Shown: one piece after another, positions 56,001 to 64,000 of the stretch
Numbering within the stretch: the first letter of the stretch is position 1
Layout: every line of letters begins with the position of its first letter
From: JBBQDZ01 sp038237515
GTDB taxonomy: Bacteria > Actinomycetota > Thermoleophilia > Gaiellales > Gaiellaceae
Length of the DNA stretch: 64,000 nucleotides
Direction: 5' to 3'
Assembly (NCBI GenBank): GCA_038237515.1
Contig: JBBRYP010000008.1
Span: 18,850 to 82,849, forward strand
The notes under the pieces: generated by a model
Database searches by the model: none
Told to the model about the DNA's origin: nothing
What the model saw: only the letters and a program-made list of their open reading frames with translations
Program-made: the position numbers and the translations under genes

Positions 56001-57323
56001 GTGTGGCTTCGCCATGGCTCGGAAATCGAGCGCCCGGTCGAGCGTCTCGTCGTCGACGCCCGCCTCCTTCGCCACCTCCCGGAGCGAGCGGCGTGATTCG
56101 ACGGCGCCCTTGACGATCTCGGCCGCGCGGTCGTACCCGAGATATGGGTTGAGGGCAGTGGCCGCCGAGAGCGTAAGCTCCGCGTAACGCTCGCACGCCT
56201 CTCGGTTCGCTTCGATTCCCGCGACGCACTTCTCGTCCAGCAGCCGTGCGGCGCTCGCGAGCAGGTGGATCGACTGAAGGAGGTTCCGGGCGAGGAGCGG
56301 GACGAAGACGTTCAGCTCGAAGTGCCCCTGCATCCCGCCGACGGTGATGGCGGCGTCGTTTCCGATCACCTGGGCGGAGACCTGGGTCACGACCTCCGGG
56401 ATCACTGGGTTCACTTTGCCCGGCATGATCGAGCTTCCCTTCTGGAGCTCGGGCAGGAAGATCTCCGACAGGCCGGCGCGCGGGCCGGAGCCCATCAGGC
56501 GCAGATCGTTGGCGATCTTCGTGAGCGAGACTGCGACCACCTTCAGCGCTCCCGAGGCCTCGACCAGGCCGTCTCGCGCGGCCTGCGCCTCGAACGCATC
56601 GGCAGGAGCGAGGATGCGCAGGCCGGTCTCCTCTTGTAGGCGCGCCCGCACGCGCGAGGCGAACTCCGGGTGGGTGTTCAGCCCCGTGCCCACCGCCGTG
56701 CCGCCGAGTGGGATCTGGCCGAGCCGCTCGAGCGTCCCCTCGACGCGCGCGACACCCTGGCTCACCTGGGCCGCGTAGCCGGCGAACTCCTGCCCGAGCG
56801 TGACCGGCACCGCGTCCATCAAATGCGTCCGCCCCGATTTCACGATCTCGTCGAACTCCGACGCCTTGGCCGCAAGCGTGGCCGCCAAGCCGCGCAGAGC
56901 CGGCAACAGCTCCGAGGTCGTTTCCTCGAGCGCGGCGAGATGCACGGCCGACGGAAAGACGTCGTTCGAGGACTGCCCCATGTTGACGTCGTCGTTCGCA
57001 TGGACGCCCTGCCCCGCGACGCTTGCGATCACCTCGTTCGCGTTCATGTTCGACGAGGTTCCGGACCCGGTCTGGAAGACGTCGATCGGAAACTGATCGT
57101 CGAGCTCGCCCGCCGCCACCCGGTCGGCCGCGGCCGCGATCCCTTCCGCCTTGCCGGCCTCGAGGAGACCCAATTCGCCGTTGACGCGGGCGGCCGCGGC
57201 CTTGATGCGGCCGAGCCAGCGCGCAACGGGTGCCGGGATCGGCTCGCCGGAGACCGGAAAGTTGGCGACCGCCTTGCGCGTCTCGGCGCCCCAGAGCTCC
57301 TGCCGGTCGGCGCCCTCGGCCAC
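55992..57323 (-). CDS. fumC: Fumarate hydratase class II
   Basis: 443-aa oxygen-stable fumarase of the TCA cycle (fumarate to malate). TGSGTSSNMNANEVIA, THLMDAVPVTLGQEF and the family signature GSSIMPGKVNPVIPE are intact, and SSN/MQGHFELN segments fit FumC rather than aspartase. ATG at 57323. It is 81 bp upstream of nothing co-directional; the next gene is on the same strand with its stop at 57404. Confidence 0.96.
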   Translation of the reverse strand: MAEGADRQELWGAETRKAVANFPVSGEPIPAPVARWLGRIKAAAARVNGELGLLEAGKAEGIAAAADRVAAGELDDQFPIDVFQTGSGTSSNMNANEVIASVAGQGVHANDDVNMGQSSNDVFPSAVHLAALEETTSELLPALRGLAATLAAKASEFDEIVKSGRTHLMDAVPVTLGQEFAGYAAQVSQGVARVEGTLERLGQIPLGGTAVGTGLNTHPEFASRVRARLQEETGLRILAPADAFEAQAARDGLVEASGALKVVAVSLTKIANDLRLMGSGPRAGLSEIFLPELQKGSSIMPGKVNPVIPEVVTQVSAQVIGNDAAITVGGMQGHFELNVFVPLLARNLLQSIHLLASAARLLDEKCVAGIEANREACERYAELTLSAATALNPYLGYDRAAEIVKGAVESRRSLREVAKEAGVDDETLDRALDFRAMAKPHRR

Positions 57324-57403
57324 GTCATCGAGTCTAGCCGGGCGCTCCCTCGCTCAGGGTCATGTCCGCAAAGGTGGCGACGCTCGACGCCACCGGCTGT
57401 TCC

Positions 57404-59134
57404 TCAGACGGCGTAGAGGCGCCGCTGTTCCGGCGGGCGCTGCCGGAGGATCGCGCGCGAGCGCTCGGTCAGCTCCGAAGAGCTCGCCCAGCCGAGGTAC
57501 CCGCACCGCGGGCACTCGCCGATGTCGGCTGCCCGCCAGCCTTCGCGGGGTACAGCGATCCGGCGCTGGCCGCAGCAGAGACACTCCACGCTCATCCGGT
57601 CCATGAGACTCTTGATCGGCACGGCAGCGTCTGCGCCGATCCCTCGCGCGAGTGACCCGGCCAGGGGCTGGCGAACGTGGCCGGTTACATCACTACGCGA
57701 CGGGAACGAGAGAAACGGGAGCTTGGAGGCGATCCGCACGTCTCCCGCCGAGGGAAGATCGTCGGCCAGGCACGTCGCCCTCTGGAGGGCCGTTGCCTGC
57801 TCCGCCTCGGTCGTCTGAGAGAACGCGCCGCGCCCCACCTGGGGCACGAGCACGCTCCGGCGTAGCTCGTCCGCGATCACGGAGCGCGCGAAGGCCAGCG
57901 AGATCTTCCGGCGCGCGAGCTCTGCGCGGTACAGGCTCCGCTTGCTGGAGAAGCGCTTCGTGACGATGCGGCTCTCGGCGGCGAGGAGCTGCGCGGCGGG
58001 AATCGAGAGGTGCGCCCGCTGGACGACTCGCTCGAGGAGGGCCGTGTGCGCCTGCGCCCGGCTTCCCAGCACGAGCGTGGCCTCGTCGAGAGCCCTCGTC
58101 GTCAGCGTGCCCTGGTCGAGCGAGCACTGAACCCCGGGCGCGAGCGCGATCTGCCCCTCCGTCAGCGAACGCTCGAAGTCGGGCGGGGCGACCGCGGAGA
58201 TGTCGCAGAGGCTCGGGTCGCGCGTCCAGAGGTAGACGCAGGCGGCGGCTGGCTTGTCCGGGTCCGCGGTGGGTGGCGCAAACGTGCCCCAGCCCCACGA
58301 CCAGATCGTCCCCACGTCGACCTCCGAAACGATCTGCTTCGCCGCGAGGACGTTCAGCTTGACGAACTCGAGCCAGGCGGAGAGCGGCTGGAGGCGGACG
58401 CGCCCGTAGACGCCGGTGGACTGGAAGCCCAGCATGATCCCGATCCGAGACGGCGGGACGCCGATGTCGAGGAGCACGCGGGCGGCGGTGCGCATCCGGA
58501 TCCGGAGTCCGCGGCTCCCGAGCAGCGGCCCCTGCGAGACGACGGCCGGCGCCGGCAGGTACACCTCGCGCACGATGTCGGCGACCTTCGCGACCTCCAG
58601 CCACCAGCCGGGCGAGTCGATCGGCGTCTTCGGGTTCGACGGCACGAGCAGGAACGGCCTGGCCCCCCGCGCAGCGAGACGCTGCAGGAGCGCGAGGACG
58701 TCCGCGCGATACTGCGCGGTCGGCGCCGACCAGGGCGTCGGCTCCGTCGGCCGCAGCAGCTCGTTCAGCGCGATCCAGGGGGTGAAGCAGGCAGACGAGG
58801 CGGCGGCCTGGTCGAAGAGGCGGTCGGCGGCGGCCACGACGGTGGCCGGGTCGGCCGGCGTGTCGGGCTTGCCGACGAACTTGTACAGGTCCATCTCCCA
58901 GTAGACGGTCTTGGCGCCGCGGGAGCGCAGGGAGCCGGCGACGCCGGTGCCCCGCGTCGCAGCGATCACTCCGGGGCGGCCGAAGACCTGGTCGCGAAAC
59001 TGAACGGAGCCGTCCGAAAACTCGATCCACAGCGGCGACGCGTCGGGAAGCCCGCACTCCGCCGCGCGTGCGGCGTGAGGTGCCGCGACGGCGCCGGCCA
59101 GGCAAGAAAGCGTGATAAGCAGGAACTTCTTCAC
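57404..59134 (-). CDS. Secreted protein of unknown function with C-terminal zinc ribbon
   Basis: 576 aa. Signal peptide MKKFLLITLSCLAGAVAAPH with AARA cleavage; a large domain with TVYWEMDLYKFVG, ACFTPWIALNELLRP, FLLVPSNPKTPIDSPGWWLE and IWSWGWGTF, suggestive of a TIM-barrel glycosidase-like fold but without a family I recognise. The last 65 residues, from MDRMSVECLCCGQRRIAVPR to GECPRCGYLGW, form a zinc ribbon of cytosolic style. Fusion of an exported domain with such a ribbon is odd; the ribbon may be a separate in-frame gene starting near 57603. Confidence 0.65.
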   Translation of the reverse strand: MKKFLLITLSCLAGAVAAPHAARAAECGLPDASPLWIEFSDGSVQFRDQVFGRPGVIAATRGTGVAGSLRSRGAKTVYWEMDLYKFVGKPDTPADPATVVAAADRLFDQAAASSACFTPWIALNELLRPTEPTPWSAPTAQYRADVLALLQRLAARGARPFLLVPSNPKTPIDSPGWWLEVAKVADIVREVYLPAPAVVSQGPLLGSRGLRIRMRTAARVLLDIGVPPSRIGIMLGFQSTGVYGRVRLQPLSAWLEFVKLNVLAAKQIVSEVDVGTIWSWGWGTFAPPTADPDKPAAACVYLWTRDPSLCDISAVAPPDFERSLTEGQIALAPGVQCSLDQGTLTTRALDEATLVLGSRAQAHTALLERVVQRAHLSIPAAQLLAAESRIVTKRFSSKRSLYRAELARRKISLAFARSVIADELRRSVLVPQVGRGAFSQTTEAEQATALQRATCLADDLPSAGDVRIASKLPFLSFPSRSDVTGHVRQPLAGSLARGIGADAAVPIKSLMDRMSVECLCCGQRRIAVPREGWRAADIGECPRCGYLGWASSSELTERSRAILRQRPPEQRRLYAV

Positions 59135-59190
59135 TAGAACGACCCTGCATCGTTGTAGCAGCGGTCCGTTAGGAGACGGTTAGCGGCGAT

Positions 59191-60612
59191 TCAGCCGGCA
59201 TCTGCTCTCGCAACGGCCGCCCCGGCATCTGCTCTCGCAACGGCCGCCCGGGCGGCTGCGAGCAGCTCCTCGCGGGTCACGAGCTTCACACGCGGGCGCC
59301 CGAGCGGCTCTCCTCGCCCACGCTCGTCCGCGTCGATCGACTCCCAGCCGACATAGCTGACGGGCTCGACACCGCGTTTTGCGAGCAGTGCCTCGAGGGA
59401 TTCTTCGCGCCGCTCAATGCCGATGCGGCCGCTCTCCGCGTCCTCGAGCAGCAGCTCGACCGTCTCGGTGGCGTCTTTCTTGTTCGTCCCGATCACCCCG
59501 GAGGGCCCGCGCTTGATCCAGCCGGCGCAGTAGGCACCGGCGAGAGGCCGTTCGTCGTCGCCGATTATGCGCCCGCGGTCGTTCGGGACGATGCCGCGCG
59601 ACTCGTCGAACGGAAGCTCGGGCAGCAGCACACCGCGGTAGCCGACGCTTCTAAGGACGAGACCGCAGGGGATCACCTCCCGCTTCCCGGTCGGGACGGC
59701 GACGATCGCGCCGCCTCCGACGGCCACGAGGTCGTTGCGGACGATCTCGACCGCCTCGACGCGCCCCTCTCCGAGGACCGCGACGGGCGAGACGCCGAAG
59801 CGCAGCCGGAGCAGCCTCGGCTTACCCGCAGGCTCCCGCGCCGCGTACTCGCGGAGAATCTCGACGTTGCGCCGAGCCCGCTCTCGATCGAGCTCGAGCG
59901 CGGCCTCGCTCGCCGGGTCGAGCACGAGCTCCCCGGGATCGACGAAGACGTCCGCGCCGCCGAGCTCGCCGAGCTCCTGCAGCTCGGGAGGCGTGAACGC
60001 CGCCTGCACCGGGCCCCGCCGGCCGAGCATCACGATCTCGCGAAGCGGCGAGCCGACAATCGCCTCGACAGCGGCGTCGGTGGTGTCGGTCGGCGCGAGC
60101 TCCTCCCCCGTGAGGGCCAGCATGCGCGCGCAGTCGATCGCGACGTTGCCGTTCCCGACGACGACCGCCCGCTCGTGCGAGAGGTCGAACCTCAGATCCT
60201 GAAAGTCGGGATGGCCGTTGTACCAGGCGACGAACGCGGTCGCCGGCCACGACCCCGGCAGGTCCTCGCCCGGGATCCCGAGTCGCCGGTCCGCCTGCGC
60301 GCCGAAGGTGTAGACGACGGCGTCGTAGATCTCGAGCAGCTCGCTGGGGGTGACGTCGCGGCCTACCTCCACGTTGCCGAAGAAGCGGAAGCCCGGCTTC
60401 GCGGCGATCCGCTGGAACGCGCGCGAGACGGCCTTGATGTTCTCGTGGTCGGGCGCGACACCGAGGCGGACGAGGCCCCAGGGCGTCGGCAGCCGCTCGA
60501 TCATGTCGACCTCGACCGCCCGCTCCGCAGCCAGCAGCGCTCCGGCCGCGTAGAAGCCGGCGGGACCGGAGCCGACGATGCCGATGCGAAGCGGACGCGA
60601 TTCCGGCGACAC
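59191..60612 (-). CDS. Ferredoxin-NADP+ reductase, FprA / adrenodoxin-reductase type
   Basis: 473-aa FAD enzyme transferring electrons between NADPH and a ferredoxin. FAD motif IGIVGSGPAGFYAAGALL (residues 9-26), ERLPTPWGLVRLGVAPDHEN, NADP-binding VVVGNGNVAIDCARML and C-terminal CAGWIKRGPSGVIGTNKKDA are complete. The C-terminus ends in the nine-residue tandem repeat. ATG at 60612. No ferredoxin gene is adjacent; it could serve P450 or oxygenase systems such as the paa epoxidase that lacks a local reductase (speculative). Confidence 0.93.
   Translation of the reverse strand: MSPESRPLRIGIVGSGPAGFYAAGALLAAERAVEVDMIERLPTPWGLVRLGVAPDHENIKAVSRAFQRIAAKPGFRFFGNVEVGRDVTPSELLEIYDAVVYTFGAQADRRLGIPGEDLPGSWPATAFVAWYNGHPDFQDLRFDLSHERAVVVGNGNVAIDCARMLALTGEELAPTDTTDAAVEAIVGSPLREIVMLGRRGPVQAAFTPPELQELGELGGADVFVDPGELVLDPASEAALELDRERARRNVEILREYAAREPAGKPRLLRLRFGVSPVAVLGEGRVEAVEIVRNDLVAVGGGAIVAVPTGKREVIPCGLVLRSVGYRGVLLPELPFDESRGIVPNDRGRIIGDDERPLAGAYCAGWIKRGPSGVIGTNKKDATETVELLLEDAESGRIGIERREESLEALLAKRGVEPVSYVGWESIDADERGRGEPLGRPRVKLVTREELLAAARAAVARADAGAAVARADAG
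59195..59248. repeat. Perfect 27-bp tandem duplication at the 3' end of the FprA-like gene
   Basis: Two exact units, each starting CCGGCATCTGCTCTCGCAAC and ending GGCCGCC. They encode AAVARADAG twice at the protein C-terminus. In frame, so the protein is simply extended by nine residues. Confidence 0.95.
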
Positions 60613-60662
60613 GCGATCAGCCTAGACCGGCGCTGCGTTGAGACCCTCGCCACCGTAGAGGC

Positions 60663-60683
60663 ACTTCTCGAAATCGGAGAAGT
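60663..60683. terminator. Short hairpin upstream of FprA-like gene
   Basis: ACTTCTC, loop GAAATCG, GAGAAGT: perfect 7-bp stem between element E and the FprA start. Confidence 0.35.
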
Positions 60684-60707
60684 CCCAACGCGAAGCTCTG
60701 TTCTTCA

Positions 60708-60763
60708 AGCTATTCCCCACGGCCCGGCCTGGCCCGCGACCGCGTTTGTGCGGGTGAATAGCT
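60708..60763. terminator. Stop-overlapping inverted repeat after HesB-like gene (element E)
   Basis: AGCTATTC (60708-60715) and GAATAGCT (60756-60763), 8-bp arms with a 40-bp GC-rich loop. The second arm overlaps the HesB-like stop codon (60762-60764). Same design as elements A-C with shorter arms. Confidence 0.55.
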
Positions 60764-61178
60764 AGTGACTGCAGCCCGAGCCGCAGCCGCCCTGGGTGGT
60801 TCCCTCGGGCAGCCCCTCGCCTTCCTCGACCTGGAACGAGTGGCCGCAGCCACAGGCCGAGGAGACGTTCGGGTTGTCGATCTTGAAGCCGGACTCCTGG
60901 AGTCCGTTCAGGAAGTCGATCGTGGCGCCGCGCAGGTAAGGCGCGCTGAACGAGTCGACGACGACGGTCACCCCGTGCAGCTCGATCTCGTGATCACCCT
61001 CCTGGGCGCCCTGGTCGAAGCCGAGCGCGTACTCGAACCCGGAGCACCCACCGCCCTGCACGGCGACGCGGAGAACCGACACCTCGCCACCCGCCTCCTC
61101 CGTCATCAGCTCCTTGATCTTCCCGGCGGCGGTGGGGGTGAGCGAGACGAGCGTCGTGGGCTGTTCCAGGGTGGCCAC
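60762..61178 (-). CDS. HesB/IscA/ErpA-type iron-sulfur cluster assembly protein
   Basis: 138-aa A-type Fe-S carrier. The three cluster cysteines are in GGGCSGFEYALGFD and ACGCGHSF (CxnCGC). A C-terminal extension ends GGCGSGCSH, adding further cysteines and a histidine not found in E. coli ErpA. It starts MATLEQPTTLVSLTPTAAGK. It delivers 4Fe-4S or 2Fe-2S clusters to client enzymes; LipA and complex I encoded in this window are plausible clients. Confidence 0.93.
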   Translation of the reverse strand: MATLEQPTTLVSLTPTAAGKIKELMTEEAGGEVSVLRVAVQGGGCSGFEYALGFDQGAQEGDHEIELHGVTVVVDSFSAPYLRGATIDFLNGLQESGFKIDNPNVSSACGCGHSFQVEEGEGLPEGTTQGGCGSGCSH

Positions 61179-61500
61179 GGGCTCATGTTACCAGCGTCGT
61201 TGCAGGTCGCCAGACACCACCCGAACGGCGCCCTCGAGAGCGAGGGATCCGAATCGTGGGAGTTCGTCGCCGCGCCGTCGAGCAGAAGAGTCTCCTGCTC
61301 CACGTCCCGTCCCCGCGTTGACGATCGACTCGGTTCGAATAGGCTCTGCGCTTCTCCACGCGCCCGCGCTCAACAGCCTCGAAGAAGCAGACTTTGTAAC
61401 ACGGGCCTCACGCATCGTTGAGCCATTTCGAGCCCATCTCGTGCGCCTCCGCCGTTTGCTAGTTTCCAGCCGACTCGCGAGGCACAAAAAGGAGAGAGCA
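61179..61500. other. 322-bp divergent gap upstream of nuoA
   Basis: Contains promoters for the HesB-like gene and the nuo operon. A TTGACG hexamer on the plus strand near 61318 is a possible -35, with no well-spaced -10. Open frames across it are not protein-like. The RBS AAGGAGAG of nuoA is at 61489-61496. Confidence 0.5.
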
Positions 61501-61863
61501 TTGCTCGGCAGCTGGCTCCCGTTTCTGATCTATGCCCTGTTCGCCCTCGCGATCCCGGTCTCGATGGTGGCCATGTCGTTCGTGTTCGCGACGCGACCGA
61601 GCCGGCGCACGCGCTCCCGCGGGATCCCCTTCGAGTCCGGCGTCTCGACGGGGCCGCCGCGCAAGCAGCGGTTCACGATCAGCTTCTACCTGACGGCCAT
61701 GCTCTTCATCGTCTTCGACATCGAGATCGTCTTCCTCTACCCGCTCGGCGTCATCCTCCACTCGCTCGCGTGGTTCGGCTTCGTCGAGTTCCTGTTCTTC
61801 ATCCTCATCCTCGCCATCGCGTACGTGTACATCTGGCGGAAGGGCGCGCTCGAGTGGCGGTGA
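61501..61863 (+). CDS. nuoA: NADH-quinone oxidoreductase subunit A
   Basis: 120-aa membrane subunit of complex I with three helices. TTG start at 61501 follows AAGGAGAG at good distance. FESGVSTGPPRKQRFTISFY is the conserved loop (lacking the cysteine seen in many NuoA), then LYLTAMLFIVFDIEIVFLYP-type helix and YIWRKGALEWR. The stop overlaps the nuoB start. Confidence 0.95.
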   Translation: MLGSWLPFLIYALFALAIPVSMVAMSFVFATRPSRRTRSRGIPFESGVSTGPPRKQRFTISFYLTAMLFIVFDIEIVFLYPLGVILHSLAWFGFVEFLFFILILAIAYVYIWRKGALEWR

Positions 61864-62429
61864 AGCGGCTCCGCGACCGCGGGCTCCAGACGGAGCGCCT
61901 CCTCTGGCCCACGAAGGGCCCCGGCGTCTTCGAGGCCGAGGTCGCCGACCTCCAGGAGAAGCTGATGCTGACGACGCTGGAGAAGGCGATCGCGTGGTCC
62001 CAGACGAAGTCGATGTGGCCGGACACCTTCGGGCTCGCCTGCTGCGCGATCGAGATGATGTCGATCGTCTCGTCGCGCTACGACATCGCGCGCTTCGGGA
62101 TGGAGGCGTTTCGCTCCTCGCCGCGTCAGGCCGACCTGTTGATCGTCTCCGGGCGCGTCTCGCACAAGATGGCCGCGCCGCTGCGCCAGATCTACGACCA
62201 GATGCTGGAGCCGAAGTGGGTGATCGCGATGGGAGCGTGCGCGAGCTCCGGCGGCATGTTCAACAACTACGCCGTCCTCCAGGGCGTCGACAAGATCGTC
62301 GCGGTCGACATCCACGTTCCGGGCTGCCCGCCGCGGCCGGAGGCGCTGATGGAGGGCATCGTGCGCCTGCACGAGAAGGTTCAGGCAGGCATCCCGCCCG
62401 CCTACGAGATCCGCGGCGTGGCGTCGTAG
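61860..62429 (+). CDS. nuoB: NADH-quinone oxidoreductase subunit B
   Basis: 189-aa peripheral subunit carrying the N2 4Fe-4S cluster. FGLACCAIEMM gives the adjacent cysteine pair, MGACASSGGMF and VPGCPPRPEALMEGI the other two ligands. GTG at 61860 (overlapping the nuoA TGA) is preferred; GTG at 61854 is also possible. Overlaps nuoC by one base. Confidence 0.96.
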   Translation: MKRLRDRGLQTERLLWPTKGPGVFEAEVADLQEKLMLTTLEKAIAWSQTKSMWPDTFGLACCAIEMMSIVSSRYDIARFGMEAFRSSPRQADLLIVSGRVSHKMAAPLRQIYDQMLEPKWVIAMGACASSGGMFNNYAVLQGVDKIVAVDIHVPGCPPRPEALMEGIVRLHEKVQAGIPPAYEIRGVAS

Positions 62430-62977
62430 TGGCCGCCTATGCCGTCGTGCCGGGCCTGGTGGAGACGCGCGAGGCGTACGGCGAGACGACGATCGTCGTC
62501 GACCCTGCGCGGCTCCGCGAGGCTTGCACGCACCTGCGCGATGAGCACGGCTTCGGCTTCCTCGCCGACATCGCCGCGGCCGACTATCTCGGCTGGGGGG
62601 CAGGCGGCGTCGCCGGCTACATCGGCACCGACCGGGGCCGCGACCTCAACAGGCCCGGCTCCCAGGGCCTCGCTCGCGCGCCGGAGCCGAAACGGAAGCG
62701 GTTCTCGATGAGCTACCACCTCCTCGCCCTGCGCGAGGGGGCACCGCGCGTGCGGGTTCAGGTCTGGGTCGACGAGGGCGAGCCGGTGCCGAGCGTCGTG
62801 ACGGTCTGGCCGACCGCGGACTGGCACGAGCGCGAGGCGTGGGACCTGATGGGCATCAACGTCGTCGGCCACCCGAACCTGCAGCGGATCCTGATGGACG
62901 ACGACTGGCAAGGGCACCCGCTGCGTAAGGACTACCCCATCGGCGGCGAGCCGGTGCGTTTCTCGAGCGCGGAATGA
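62429..62977 (+). CDS. nuoC: NADH-quinone oxidoreductase subunit C
   Basis: 182-aa 30-kDa subunit. GTG 62429 shares its first base with the nuoB TAG. It has the signature HEREAWDLMGINVVGHPNLQ and RILMDDDWQGHPLRKDYPIG at the C-terminus. A segment FLADIAAADYLGWGAGGVAG marks the N-terminal domain. Separate from nuoD (not the fused NuoCD of enterobacteria); overlaps it by four bases. Confidence 0.95.
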   Translation: MAAYAVVPGLVETREAYGETTIVVDPARLREACTHLRDEHGFGFLADIAAADYLGWGAGGVAGYIGTDRGRDLNRPGSQGLARAPEPKRKRFSMSYHLLALREGAPRVRVQVWVDEGEPVPSVVTVWPTADWHEREAWDLMGINVVGHPNLQRILMDDDWQGHPLRKDYPIGGEPVRFSSAE

Positions 62978-64000
62978 CAGTCGCCCCAGAGCGCCCGCGC
63001 GCCGAGGCGTGGCCGATCGTCGGCGCGCCGATCTACCTCGAGTCGCGCATCCCGAAGCCCACCCCGACGCTGCTCGAAGTGTCGCGGGAGCTGCGCGAGA
63101 CGGGCGACATCTTCGAGGTCAACTTCGGGCCGAACCACCCATCCACCCACGGGGTGCTGCGACTCGTCGTCGAGCTGAACGGCGAGAGCGTCGCGGGCCT
63201 TCGCGCAGTCGTCGGCTACCTCCACACCGGCTTCGAGAAGAACATGGAGCAGAAGTCGTGGTGGAAGGCGATCACCTACCCCGAGCGGATCGACTACCTC
63301 GCCTTCCAGAACAACGAGCTCGTCTTCGTCCTCGCGATCGAGAAGCTGCTCGGGCTCGAGGTCCCCGCGAAGGCGACGTGGATGCGCATGCTCCTCTGCG
63401 AGCTCAACCGCATCCACTCGCACCTCGTCTGGCTCGCGACCGCTGCCCTCGAGATCGGCGCGATCTCGATGTTCTGGTACTGCTTTCGCGAGCGCGACCA
63501 GATCCTCGACCTCTTCGAGCTGGTCACCGGCGCCCGGATGCACACGCGCTACTTCCAGGCGGGCGGGCTCGCCGAGGACATCCCGTACGGGTTCTTCCCG
63601 GAGTGCCGCCGCTTCGTCGAGCGGATGCCGGAGGCGGTCGACCAGTACGAGTCGCTCGTGGACCAGAACCAGATCTGGCTCGAGCGAACGAAGGGGATCG
63701 GGCTCCTTTCCGCAGACGACGCGATCGCGCTCGGACAATCCGGTCCCGTCCTGCGCGGGTCCGGGGTCGACTGGGATCTACGCCGGGACCAGCCGTACCT
63801 GTACTACGACCGCGTCGACTTCAACGTCCCCGTCTATTTCAACGGAGACGTCTGGGATCGGTACAAGGTGCACATGGACGAGATGCGCGAGTCGACGCGC
63901 ATTGTCGCCCAGTGCCTGCGCCGCCTGGAGCGGATGCAGGACGAGCCGTGGATCGCGGACGACCGCAAGGTCGTGCTGCCGCCGCGGCACGAGCTCCACA
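62974..64000 (+). CDS. nuoD: NADH-quinone oxidoreductase subunit D, partial
   Basis: 342 residues of the 49-kDa subunit, running off the window end (usual length about 400 aa). It contains FGPNHPSTHGVLRLVVELNG, GYLHTGFEKNMEQKSW and ELNRIHSHLVWLATAALEIG, the quinone-site regions. ATG 62974 overlaps the nuoC stop. The rest of the nuo operon presumably follows. Confidence 0.96.
   Translation, partial: MTVAPERPRAEAWPIVGAPIYLESRIPKPTPTLLEVSRELRETGDIFEVNFGPNHPSTHGVLRLVVELNGESVAGLRAVVGYLHTGFEKNMEQKSWWKAITYPERIDYLAFQNNELVFVLAIEKLLGLEVPAKATWMRMLLCELNRIHSHLVWLATAALEIGAISMFWYCFRERDQILDLFELVTGARMHTRYFQAGGLAEDIPYGFFPECRRFVERMPEAVDQYESLVDQNQIWLERTKGIGLLSADDAIALGQSGPVLRGSGVDWDLRRDQPYLYYDRVDFNVPVYFNGDVWDRYKVHMDEMRESTRIVAQCLRRLERMQDEPWIADDRKVVLPPRHELH

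Noticed and set aside
61114..61500. N-terminal extension of nuoA through the divergent gap
   Set aside because: NuoA is normally about 120 aa, and the TTG at 61501 has a good ribosome-binding site.

Overview
The window is a high-GC, densely coded bacterial chromosome segment with many GTG and TTG starts, ATGA/GTGA start-stop overlaps, no rRNA and no prophage. The gene content points to Actinomycetota, most likely class Thermoleophilia (inference). Relevant markers are the futalosine menaquinone enzyme MqnD, PuuD-type urate oxidase, NuoABCD, a HrcA/CIRCE-type groES promoter, and large secreted Asp-box proteins. No taxonomic marker gene is complete enough here to prove the class.

Layout. 0-0.7 kb: 5' part of a 2-oxoacid dehydrogenase E1-alpha gene. 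0.9-3.5 kb: a lipid kinase, a TrmB-family regulator and a TetR regulator, with three copies of one 19-bp operator around the TrmB gene. 3.5-7.1 kb: phenylacetyl-CoA epoxidase paaABCD, then a GNAT gene and a paaG-like isomerase on the other strand. 7.1-10.6 kb: a 36-aa ORF, an ABC1/UbiB kinase, a universal stress protein, a second crotonase and a YdcZ-type membrane protein. 10.6-27.5 kb: a purine-utilisation supercluster of adenine deaminase, three-subunit xanthine dehydrogenase, a BMP-type nucleoside ABC transporter, an 8-oxoguanine-deaminase-like amidohydrolase, uraH, uraD, puuD, a DUF3830 gene, an allC-like hydrolase and an MFS carrier. A REP-associated transposase (RAYT) sits inside it. 27.8-38.5 kb: housekeeping and small genes, including mqnD, an MntR-like regulator, yetF-like, ygfZ overlapping tRNA-Arg, a SorC/YedY-like oxidoreductase, groL-groS, Nudix and ASCH genes. 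38.6-44.7 kb: E1-alpha, E1-beta and E2 of a 2-oxoacid dehydrogenase followed, after a second RAYT, by lipB and lipA; the complex and the enzymes that lipoylate its E2 are encoded together. 44.9-55.1 kb: three tandem paralogous genes for giant (about 1,070-1,130 aa) secreted or membrane-anchored Asp-box proteins. 55.5-61.2 kb: secreted proteins, fumC, an FprA-like reductase and a HesB/ErpA protein. 61.5-64 kb: start of the complex I operon nuoABCD, with nuoD running off the end.

The least conventional signals are these. (i) An Arc-like ribbon-helix-helix coding stretch runs in frame, without a stop, into the second Asp-box gene; a frameshifted relic lies before the third. This could give a DNA-binding/transmembrane/giant-exodomain protein. 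(ii) Several families of strongly structured elements sit at gene 3' ends, some with stop codons built into the inverted-repeat arms. They include two nearly identical 155-bp double-hairpin elements. (iii) A three-copy operator set surrounds the TrmB gene.
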